A DNA stretch of 64,000 bases from JAFGVL01 sp963662245 (GTDB lineage: Bacteria > Bacteroidota > Bacteroidia > Bacteroidales > Paludibacteraceae). Within the stretch, counting starts at the first letter, position 1. Each line of letters starts with the position of its first letter. The notes beneath the pieces were generated by a model. The model was not told the DNA's origin and searched no databases. It saw only the letters and a list, made by a program, of their open reading frames with translations. The stretch is taken from the NCBI GenBank assembly GCA_963662245.2, contig CAXXVQ010000009.1, positions 372,001 to 436,000 of the forward strand, in the 5' to 3' direction. This document shows, piece after piece, positions 45,469 through 53,163 of this stretch. Both the position numbers and the translations under genes were made by a program.

Positions 45469-45496
45469 AAAAAAGCCACTCAATTAGTTGAATGGC
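45469..45496 (-). terminator. Terminator of the symporter gene
   Basis: GCCACTCAA pairs with TTGAATGGC (one C/A mismatch) around TTAG. On the minus strand a T6 run follows. Confidence 0.7.
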
Positions 45497-45519
45497 TTGT
45501 GGTTAATTGGGTTTGAAGT

Positions 45520-46758
45520 TTAATTCTTTTCAGTAGCGGCAATAATTGCAGCTCCACAACTGTCACTCCAAACATTGACAGCGGTTCTTAACATATCAAG
45601 AGGACGGTCAACTACAAGTATCAGCCCCAAAGCAGTGTCCGGTAACCCAATAGCTTTTAATATAATAACTATAGCAACAAGACTTGCCGAAGGAATTCCG
45701 GCCACGCCAATGGAAGTTAATAGTGCCACGACGACTATGGTTAGTTGCATCCCAAAACTAATATCCAGACCATAGGCTTGAGCAATAAACATTGCTGCAG
45801 CACATTCGTATAAGGCAGTGCCATCCATGTTAATGGTTGCTCCAAGAGGTAACACAAAGCTCGAAACTCTTTTTGGCACTCCTGCATTTGTAACGCCCTC
45901 AATAGTTTCCGGTAGTGTTGCTGATGAAGAACTTGTGGAGAATGCTGTAAGCAATGCTCTTGACATGGTTTTCATAAACACGAATGGGTTTACTTTTCCA
46001 ACTCCATAAAGGATAAATGAAATCGAACCAAATACATGCAGTACTAACCCAATAATAACTATTAAAGCAAATTGTAATAAAGGGGTTATTGAGTCAAATC
46101 CGGTTTCACTAATAGTGAGTGCTACTAAGCCTAAAACTCCAAGTGGCGCAATACGCATTACCATGTGAGTGATGCCAAGCATAATGTCATAAACTCCATT
46201 CCAGAAGTTTAGTTGAACTGTTTTGTAGTTCTCACTCAATTTGCGGATAAAGAATCCAAAAACTAAGCTGAAAGTAATTAGTCCAAGCATTTCCCCTTCC
46301 ATTGCTGCCTTAAAGATGTTTGGAGGAACCATGCGTAGGAATATTGAGAAAATTTCAATAGTTCCTTTGCCACTAATAGCTTGCATTTGACCATCGGATA
46401 GAGGGGCTAGTGCCAACAAATCTTTTGCCGGGGCACCATCAATAATTCCCGGTTTAAAAATGTTGATTAGTACAAGTCCGGTCAGTATGGCAATTAAGCT
46501 GGTGATTGCGTAATACAGGATTGTTTTTATACCCATACGAGCTAAGCCTTTTTCAGATTTGATATTTGAAACACCAGTGATGATGGCTGCAATAATCAAT
46601 GGGACAACAATCATCTTTAATGCGTTTAGGAAAATATTTCCCATGAAATCAAAAACGCCGGTTAAGTCCATGATTCCGTCTGCGCCAAAGAATATTCCCA
46701 ACGGAATGGAAAGACCTAATGCAATTAATATCTGCCAGTGTAAAGCTATCTTTTTCAT
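45520..46758 (-). CDS. Dicarboxylate/amino acid:cation symporter (DAACS family)
   Basis: 412 residues with about eight TM helices and two re-entrant hairpins, as in the GltP/GltPh fold. Hallmark segments are the serine-rich hairpin FSTSSSSATLP, the cation/substrate region PLGATINMDGTALYE, hairpin 2 GIPSASLVAIVIILK and the substrate-binding helix VDRPLDMLRTAVNVWSD. It imports glutamate, aspartate or C4-dicarboxylates with Na+ or H+. The Asp in RPLDMLRT and the Arg in MLRTAVNV suit an acidic amino acid or dicarboxylate. It lies between the GH28 genes and pirin but has terminators on both sides, so it is likely its own unit. Confidence 0.9.
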   Translation of the reverse strand: MKKIALHWQILIALGLSIPLGIFFGADGIMDLTGVFDFMGNIFLNALKMIVVPLIIAAIITGVSNIKSEKGLARMGIKTILYYAITSLIAILTGLVLINIFKPGIIDGAPAKDLLALAPLSDGQMQAISGKGTIEIFSIFLRMVPPNIFKAAMEGEMLGLITFSLVFGFFIRKLSENYKTVQLNFWNGVYDIMLGITHMVMRIAPLGVLGLVALTISETGFDSITPLLQFALIVIIGLVLHVFGSISFILYGVGKVNPFVFMKTMSRALLTAFSTSSSSATLPETIEGVTNAGVPKRVSSFVLPLGATINMDGTALYECAAAMFIAQAYGLDISFGMQLTIVVVALLTSIGVAGIPSASLVAIVIILKAIGLPDTALGLILVVDRPLDMLRTAVNVWSDSCGAAIIAATEKN

Positions 46759-46813
46759 GTTTGTGCTTGATTATCAGTTGTGATACAAATATATTATTTG
46801 TTGATAAAGAAAA

Positions 46814-46847
46814 GTCAAGGTCATCCAAATGTATGAATGACCTTGAC
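46814..46847 (-). terminator. Terminator of the GH28 operon
   Basis: A perfect 11-bp stem (GTCAAGGTCAT with ATGACCTTGAC), 12-nt loop, then a T-rich tail on the minus strand. Confidence 0.8.
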
Positions 46848-46871
46848 AAAACAAAATATATTGAATAGAAA

Positions 46872-48239
46872 TTAGTGACCGACGCTCGGCGCTTCTGTAA
46901 CAGCATCCCCGATGATAACATTACTCATACAAATTGTTTCAGTGTTGCTTAAGCTAAGAGGAATTTTAGCTTCATTGATTCTGACATTTTTCAGATAGAC
47001 ATCTTTGATAGGTTTTTCAGGAAATCCTTGAACGATAATACCTCCTTGATTAGCTTTTTCGCAAGTGACATTTTCAATAAAGATGTTGCTTATATCTGTA
47101 ATTAATCCGGCAGAACCCTCGTTGTGGTAATTGGAAGTGATATAGAAACAGTCTTCCACTTCTCCGAAGCTGACATTGTTAACATAAATGTTTCTGATAA
47201 AGCCCCCACGATCAGAGTTTGATTTGATATAAATTCCTCTTTTCAGGTAACCACCATAACTGCAATTTTCAACAAATACATTTTGTACTCCGGCAGACAT
47301 TTCACTTCCCATGACAACTCCATGCAAGCCTTTGAACTTACAGTTGCGGATAATTATGTTTTCAGATGGGATAGCTGTTGTACGACCTTCAGTGTCTCGT
47401 CCGGCTTTGATTGCAATATTGTCATCTCCATTATCAAAATTGATATTCTCTATCAGGATGTTCTTTGAATATTCAGGATCGATGCCGTCATTGTTAATCA
47501 GTTTTGCAATAAAGTTAATAGCACGGAAAGTCGCATTCTCAGATTTAACTAAGTGGATGCACCAGAAAGGTGAATTTGTTACTGTAACATCTTCAACTAA
47601 AATGTTTTTGCATTCGAAAAACTGAATGAAATGAGGGCGCAAGTAATGGCCGTCACCAAAAATGCGTTCTTTAATTGGTGTTGAATTATGGTTGTACTCA
47701 CGACTTAACATTTGTGATTCAAGCTGTGTTTTTTTCCAAGTTGCAAATGTTTTTTGAGCATTTCCGTCAATGGTTCCTTTTCCTATAATTGAGATATTTT
47801 CTTTCTGATAGGCGTAAATAAAAGGTGAGTAGTTGTATAAGAATGTTCCTTCCCAGCTAGTAAGTACAACAGGTAAATAGCTCTTTGGGTTGTCAGAGAA
47901 TTTTAATCTAGCACCTGCTCTTAAATCAATGCAGATATTGCTTTCGAGATGCAAAGACCCATCAATAAAATACACTCCGGCAGGAACAACGATATGAACA
48001 CCACCGTTTTTCTTAGCAAGTTTTATAGCTTTGATAAATGCTCTCCGGGAGTCTTTTGTAGAATCATTCTTTGCCCCCAAGTCCATAATGTTAACAGTGT
48101 ATACAGGGATGCTAGGTGCTTTGATGTTTTTGAGAATACTATCTTTTTGGCTTTCTCTTTTAATATCATTGGTTCCTGCTGACACAGAAGAGCATAATAG
48201 GCTGAAAATTACCAGAATTGTTAAAAATGGATTTTTCAT
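46872..48239 (-). CDS. GH28 polygalacturonase-like protein, catalytic residues kept
   Basis: 455 residues with a Sec signal peptide (about 1-22). It is a right-handed beta-helix of glycoside hydrolase family 28. The catalytic pattern is present: D251 in INNDGIDP, D272 and D273 in GDDNIAIK, H306 in LHG, and R334/K339 in RGIYIK. So it is predicted to be an active exo- or endo-polygalacturonase that hydrolyses galacturonan after lyase action. It is the last of three tandem paralogues (gap to the next 11 bp), all opening with a conserved P-x-Y-T-[IV]-x-[IV]-x-D-[LF]-G-A segment. Periplasmic or exported; no T9SS domain seen. Confidence 0.9.
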   Translation of the reverse strand: MKNPFLTILVIFSLLCSSVSAGTNDIKRESQKDSILKNIKAPSIPVYTVNIMDLGAKNDSTKDSRRAFIKAIKLAKKNGGVHIVVPAGVYFIDGSLHLESNICIDLRAGARLKFSDNPKSYLPVVLTSWEGTFLYNYSPFIYAYQKENISIIGKGTIDGNAQKTFATWKKTQLESQMLSREYNHNSTPIKERIFGDGHYLRPHFIQFFECKNILVEDVTVTNSPFWCIHLVKSENATFRAINFIAKLINNDGIDPEYSKNILIENINFDNGDDNIAIKAGRDTEGRTTAIPSENIIIRNCKFKGLHGVVMGSEMSAGVQNVFVENCSYGGYLKRGIYIKSNSDRGGFIRNIYVNNVSFGEVEDCFYITSNYHNEGSAGLITDISNIFIENVTCEKANQGGIIVQGFPEKPIKDVYLKNVRINEAKIPLSLSNTETICMSNVIIGDAVTEAPSVGH

Positions 48240-48250
48240 GTTTTATAGTG

Positions 48251-49630
48251 TTAGTATGTGATTCTGCGTGTAGTGTCAATAATGCTGCCTATGGTAACAT
48301 TGCTAAAAATAATTTTCTCAGCAAAAAGTAAATTTAATCCCATTCTAGCATTTTTTATTCGAATGTTCTTAAACTTAATGTTTGTAACGGGTTTTTGAGG
48401 AAATCCATGAATGACAATTCCTGCCATGTTTGCCTTTTCACAAACGATATTTTCAAGATATATGTCGTGGATGTCTGATACAAATTCAGAACCTTCTCCC
48501 TTGTAAAAGCTGGAGATATTCATACATTCTTCTACTTCTCCAAAGTGAAGATTATTCATGTAAATGTCTTTGATATAGCCACCTCTATTTGGATTAGTTT
48601 TAATAAAAATTCCTCTTTCTAAATGTCCATTATATGTACAATCTTCAATAATTACTTTTTCTATACCGCCAGACATTTCACTACCTAAAGAGATTCCATT
48701 TTGTCCTGTAAGTTTACAGTCTTTTACAATTATATTTTTTGATGGGATATTCTCTTTTCTACCATCAGCATCTCTACCTGATTTGATGCAAATATTGTCA
48801 TATCCATGTATGAAGGTAATTTTCTGCACTAAAACATTTTTTGCATACTCTAATACGATTCCGTCATTATTTCTGTGTGGGAGATCTAAAGTCAGATTCT
48901 GTATAATAACATTTTCTCCTTTCAGAATGTGTAAACCCCAGAACGAAGATTCTTTAATAGTTACACCATCAATAAAAATATTCTTACAGTTGAATAATTG
49001 TATTAATTGAGGTCTTAAAAAATATCCTTCTCCAAATATTCTTTCTTCAATGGGAACTTGGTCGTTATTCATCTTACGACTTCTAGTTTGAGATTCTTCT
49101 TGTTTTCCATACCAGTCTTTAAATGATCCGGAGTTGTTCCCATAAATTGTTCCATTCCCTTTGATAACAATGTTGTTGAGGTCATAACCATAAATATACG
49201 GAGAGTAGTTATATAAGAAAGTGCCTTCCCAGCTTGTTTTTACTACAGGTAAGTAATTGCTCGGAATATTACTGAATTTTATTACTGAACCATTTTGAAA
49301 ATCTAAGCATACATTGCTTATCAAATGAATTGGCCCACCGATAAAGAATGTTCCTTCAGGAATAATAATTCTTGCTCCACCATGTTTTTCTGCATCAGCC
49401 ATTGCTTCGTCAAATGCTTTTTTGCAGTTGTGAATTGAATCTCCAATAGCTCCAAAATCTTTTATGTTAATCGTGTAGTCAGATATTGTTGGAACTTGAA
49501 TGTTTTGCAAGATTTCTTCTCTATCCATAGCTAATGTATGTGACCTATCCATGTTGTTACATGCATTGAATCCCATAAATAGTGTTATGAGTAGAAAATA
49601 TCGTAGAACTATTTTAAGTAGAGTTTTCAT
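48251..49630 (-). CDS. GH28-like lipoprotein, catalytic residues altered
   Basis: 459 residues. Lipoprotein signal (MKTLLKIVLRYFLLITLFMG then FNAC, Cys24). It has the same beta-helix fold as its neighbours. The catalytic pattern differs: D256 in NNDGIVLEY is kept, but the double Asp is Y277-D278 (GYDNICIK) and the His is N311 (QNG). In GH28 the first Asp of the pair is the general acid, so classic hydrolysis is not expected. Middle gene of a three-gene tandem. Either it uses another mechanism or substrate, or it binds sugar without cleaving it. Confidence 0.87.
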   Translation of the reverse strand: MKTLLKIVLRYFLLITLFMGFNACNNMDRSHTLAMDREEILQNIQVPTISDYTINIKDFGAIGDSIHNCKKAFDEAMADAEKHGGARIIIPEGTFFIGGPIHLISNVCLDFQNGSVIKFSNIPSNYLPVVKTSWEGTFLYNYSPYIYGYDLNNIVIKGNGTIYGNNSGSFKDWYGKQEESQTRSRKMNNDQVPIEERIFGEGYFLRPQLIQLFNCKNIFIDGVTIKESSFWGLHILKGENVIIQNLTLDLPHRNNDGIVLEYAKNVLVQKITFIHGYDNICIKSGRDADGRKENIPSKNIIVKDCKLTGQNGISLGSEMSGGIEKVIIEDCTYNGHLERGIFIKTNPNRGGYIKDIYMNNLHFGEVEECMNISSFYKGEGSEFVSDIHDIYLENIVCEKANMAGIVIHGFPQKPVTNIKFKNIRIKNARMGLNLLFAEKIIFSNVTIGSIIDTTRRITY

Positions 49631-49670
49631 TTTTGCTCAAGTTTTGATGTTTAGGAAGAGTAGAATTTCA

Positions 49671-51053
49671 TTAGCGAGTAATGGCTCTTACAGTATCTAT
49701 TATTGTTCCAATGCTAACATTGGTTAGTTTAATGTTTTCAGCATTAATAAAGTTGACATCCATTTTTGCACCTATTATTCTAATGTCTTTAAGACTGATG
49801 TTTCTAATTGGTTCTTCAGGGAATCCATGTATTGTAATGCCCGAGCGATTAGCTTTTTTGCATTCGATATTTTCAATATAAATATCATGAATATTTGAGA
49901 CATTATCATGACCTTCTCCTTTAAAAAATGTAGAAATATTTATACATTCTTCTACTTGTCCGAATTTTAGGTTGTTTATGAAAATATTTTGGATGTAACC
50001 ACCTCTATCAGGATTTGTTTTTATAAATACGCCTCGTTGAAGATGTCCATAATCAGAGCAGTTTTCTATTATTACATTTTCAATACCACTAGACATTTCA
50101 CTTCCAAAAGCAATTCCATTTTCTCCTTTTAACTTGCAGTTTTTTACTAAAATGTTTTTTGAGGGATGTTCAAATTTTCGACCATCGGCATCTCTGCCAG
50201 ATTTGATGGAGATATTATCATAAGCATCTTTAAAAATATTGTTTTGAACAAGTATGTTTTGAGAGTATTCCATAACAATACCGTCACTATTGAGGTTGTT
50301 TGAGTCAAAAGTGATGTTTTGTATGATAGCATTACTCGAGTTTAAAAGGTGAATACACCAAAAAGGAGAATCTGTAATTGTAATATCTTCGATTAAGATA
50401 TTCTTGCAGTTGTAAAGTTGAATAAATTGTGGCCTAAGAAAATGTCCTTTACCAAAAATACGCTCTTCTTCAGGTGTGAAATTGTTATTCATTTCCCTGC
50501 TAAGTAATTGAGCTTTTAGCTCCTTTAAACTCCATTGTGCAAAAGTCTGCTTCGCATTTCCATCAATTATTCCTTTACCACGAATCGTGATGTTTTTTAA
50601 GTCGTAACCATAAATATATGGACTGTAATTATATAAAAATGTCCCTTCCCAACTTGTTTTTACAACAGGCAGGTAATTATCTGCAATGCAGCTGAATTTT
50701 AATCTAGCACCAGGTTCGAAGTCTAAACAAATATTGTCAACTAAATGTAGTGGTCCTCCAATAAAATAAGTTCCTTCTGGGATAATTATTCTTGCCCCGC
50801 CATGCTCTTTTGCGTTTTCTAAGGCTTTGTCAAATGCTTTTTTTGAATTGTGAGCAGCGTTTCCAATAGCTCCAAAATCAGTTACCCGAATTGTGTATGA
50901 AGGTATTTCCGGAGCTTGTATGTTTTCCAGAATTTCTGTTCTATGTACAGATAAATCATTTGACTTATCTGTATAGGTGCAACCCGTATTTATCAAAAGT
51001 ATGATAATAAAAACAAGTTGATCAGTGTATATTCTGTGTGGGAAGTTTTTCAT
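49671..51053 (-). CDS. GH28-like lipoprotein, catalytic residues altered
   Basis: 460 residues. Lipoprotein signal ending INTGC (Cys25). It is closely related to the 459-residue neighbour and shares its changes: D257 kept in NSDGIVMEY, Y278-D279 in place of the double Asp, and N312 (ENG) in place of the His. It is the first gene of the tandem (gap 40 bp to the next), so the operon starts upstream of 51053. The shared substitutions in two of three copies argue for a single change followed by duplication, not random decay, since both frames are intact. Confidence 0.87.
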   Translation of the reverse strand: MKNFPHRIYTDQLVFIIILLINTGCTYTDKSNDLSVHRTEILENIQAPEIPSYTIRVTDFGAIGNAAHNSKKAFDKALENAKEHGGARIIIPEGTYFIGGPLHLVDNICLDFEPGARLKFSCIADNYLPVVKTSWEGTFLYNYSPYIYGYDLKNITIRGKGIIDGNAKQTFAQWSLKELKAQLLSREMNNNFTPEEERIFGKGHFLRPQFIQLYNCKNILIEDITITDSPFWCIHLLNSSNAIIQNITFDSNNLNSDGIVMEYSQNILVQNNIFKDAYDNISIKSGRDADGRKFEHPSKNILVKNCKLKGENGIAFGSEMSSGIENVIIENCSDYGHLQRGVFIKTNPDRGGYIQNIFINNLKFGQVEECINISTFFKGEGHDNVSNIHDIYIENIECKKANRSGITIHGFPEEPIRNISLKDIRIIGAKMDVNFINAENIKLTNVSIGTIIDTVRAITR

Positions 51054-51206
51054 ATGTTTTTGAGCAAGGGTATATTTTATATCAAAAATATAACTTTATT
51101 TTAGAATTAACATTTTAATTGATGTTTTCTGTTAAAAAACATTGTGCAATCTGTGATTTTGTGACATTCAGAATTATTAGGAAACAATATTTGTTAAATT
51201 ACAAGC

Positions 51207-51884
51207 ATGAAAAAATTAGTTGTGCTTACAGGTGCCGGAATGAGTGCCGAAAGCGGTATTAGTATATTTAGAGATAGTGGAGGCTTGTGGGAACAGTACA
51301 AAATTGAGGATGTATGTACTCCCGATGCCTGGATTAGAAATCCTCAGTTAGTTTTGGATTTTTATAATGCAAGAAGAGCTCAGTTAGAAAATGTTAAGCC
51401 TAATGCAGGGCATTCTGGTTTATCTGACTTGGAGCAGGACTTTGATGTGCATATAATTACTCAAAATGTGGATAATTTGCATGAAAGAGCTGGAAGTACA
51501 AAAGTGCTTCATTTGCACGGTGAGTTAACAAAGGCTTGTAATGAGAATAAATCTATAGTTAAGGAAATAGCTTATGAACCAATTAAAATGGGTGATAAAA
51601 TTGGGAATACCCAAGCTCGTCCTTACATTGTTTGGTTTGGCGAAGATGTTCCTGCAATGGGTGAGGCCATTGATATTGTAGAGCAAGCAGATGCTTTTGT
51701 CGTAATTGGGACTTCGCTAAATGTATACCCTGCAGCTGGTTTGCTGAATTTTGTAAAGCAGGATGTTCCTATTTATTTAATCGATCCTCATGAAAATAAT
51801 GCCCGTAGGGATGCTCATTTTATAAAAAACACAGCTGTAGACGGCGTAAAAGTGTTGAAAGATTTATTACAATATAAAAAATAG
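51207..51884 (+). CDS. cobB: Sir2-family NAD-dependent protein deacylase
   Basis: 225 residues. NAD-binding and catalytic motifs are clear: VLTGAGMSAESGISIFRD, TQNVDNLHERAG, catalytic His in HLHGEL, WFGEDVP and GTSLNVYPAAGL. Y53 and R56 form the YxxR pair of class III (SIRT5/CobB) sirtuins, which favours desuccinylation or demalonylation. The zinc-ribbon cysteines are missing; only one Cys is left in the region TKACNENKSIVKE, a known variation among Bacteroidota homologues. It is convergent with the V-ATPase operon, no partner gene evident. Confidence 0.9.
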   Translation: MKKLVVLTGAGMSAESGISIFRDSGGLWEQYKIEDVCTPDAWIRNPQLVLDFYNARRAQLENVKPNAGHSGLSDLEQDFDVHIITQNVDNLHERAGSTKVLHLHGELTKACNENKSIVKEIAYEPIKMGDKIGNTQARPYIVWFGEDVPAMGEAIDIVEQADAFVVIGTSLNVYPAAGLLNFVKQDVPIYLIDPHENNARRDAHFIKNTAVDGVKVLKDLLQYKK

Positions 51885-51898
51885 TGTAATCTTGTTGA

Positions 51899-52012
51899 CC
51901 TTCTTATAAAGAATCACTGTTGTCCGATAAAAAGAATATTCTTAAAGAACTGGATGCTAATAATATTAATGATGCATACACCATCGCATCGATACAAAAT
52001 ATTTTCTATTAA
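51899..52012 (+). pseudogene. Short C-terminal gene remnant (uncertain)
   Basis: An open frame without a start codon, ending in TAA, with protein-like composition: SDKKNILKELDANN followed by INDAYTIASIQNIFY. It might be the tail of a lost gene, comparable to the other gene-end remnants in this window. The match to any family is unknown and chance cannot be excluded. Confidence 0.25.
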
Positions 52013-52017
52013 AAATG

Positions 52018-52050
52018 AAAAGCTCGTCTTTCGTGAAGACGAGCTTTTTT
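52018..52050. terminator. Terminator of the V-ATPase operon
   Basis: AAAAGCTCGTCTT, 5-nt loop, AAGACGAGCTTTTTTTT: a perfect 13-bp stem usable in both directions, 17 bp after the atpK stop. Confidence 0.92.
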
Positions 52051-52066
52051 TTGCAAAAGGGATATC

Positions 52067-52516
52067 TTAAATCAATGATTGTCCAATCAAGAAGGTCGCC
52101 GCTAATGATACGATGGCGTAAAGTTCCGGGAATACGGCAAGAATCATGGTTTTACCAAACACATCGTAACCCGAACCAATTCCGGCAATACCATTGGCAC
52201 AAACTTGTCCTTGGCGGATGGCAGAAATCAAACCAGTCAATCCTAATGCAATTCCGGCTCCGAAAATAGCAGCAGCCTTGTACCAAGTAATGTCTGCCGT
52301 AAGGTGCGTTTGTAGCAAGAAGAATCCTAAGAATCCGTACAAACCTTGTGTGCCGGGAAGAGCACTTAATACCATGTAATTACCGAAAGCATCGGCATTC
52401 TTTTTCAGTGCGCCAATGGCCGCATTTCCTGTGATGGTTACCCCATAGGCACTTCCTACGCCAGCTAGTCCTACCATTAATCCAATTCCGATATACGCTA
52501 AAATAATTGGTTCCAT
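52067..52516 (-). CDS. atpK: V/A-type ATPase subunit K (membrane rotor)
   Basis: 149 residues with four TM helices in two hairpins, the duplicated proteolipid form. The carboxylate E131 lies in AVFPELYAI. The first hairpin has Q57 in ALPGTQGLYGF. Compared by hand with the Enterococcus hirae NtpK sodium-site residues (L61, T64, Q65, Y68, Q110, E139), the positions here are L53, T56, Q57, Y60, Q102 and E131, a constant offset of 8. This predicts a Na+-coupled rotor. Last gene of the operon; a 647-bp repeat-filled gap separates it from atpI. Confidence 0.93.
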   Translation of the reverse strand: MEPIILAYIGIGLMVGLAGVGSAYGVTITGNAAIGALKKNADAFGNYMVLSALPGTQGLYGFLGFFLLQTHLTADITWYKAAAIFGAGIALGLTGLISAIRQGQVCANGIAGIGSGYDVFGKTMILAVFPELYAIVSLAATFLIGQSLI

Positions 52517-53163
52517 AATTTTTATTTGTTTTTAGTTTATTCTATGAACGCGAATTGCGCAAATGACGCTAATTATTGCGAATATTTATTTTTGACATGA
52601 TTGACATGATTAACAAGTTTTGATTCTGTATTATCCTGTCTTTTTATTGAACCCACTTCAGGGTTCTGGTTTTTATTGTTTTTTGTCCCCGAGTTGACAC
52701 TCGGGGTTATTAATGTAATACTCCTTCGGAGTTTTTGCTTCTCACTTTTATACCCAAAGTTAAAACTTAGGGTTACAATATATGTCACTCCGATGAAGTT
52801 CTTTCTGAATCATATGCCCGAAGGGCTAAACTAATATTAACCGCGGGTGCAACCCGTGGTAGTTGACTGATTACTGAGTGAACCCTGAAGGGGTTCAATA
52901 ATTTCTTTGCGTTAATTTGCGTGATTCGCGTTCCCTCTTTTTTATAGTACGGTACTCTGTACCTGAATTTTCTTTTGTTCTTATTCTACCAATAGTATGG
53001 TGCTCTGCACCTTGTTTGAGTTTTTTTATTTATTTATTGAGGTGCAGCGCACCGAGCTATTTGTAGCAAATGTTTCTAGGTCAAGTATTAAAGGTGCAGC
53101 GCACCGCTCTGATATTATTTCTCGCCTCTCTGCATTCTTAATTATTCACTCTTAATTCTTCAT
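52517..53163. repeat. 647-bp gap packed with short intergenic palindromes
   Basis: No gene. It holds the inverted partner of 31658-31765 (52589-52674), then CCCCGAGTTGACACTCGGGG, CTCCTTCGGAG, GCCCGAAGGGC, CCGCGGGTGCAACCCGTGG, GAACCCTGAAGGGGTTC and two copies of GGTGCAGCGCACC. Each is a separate small hairpin of the kinds scattered through Bacteroidota genomes. Confidence 0.85.
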
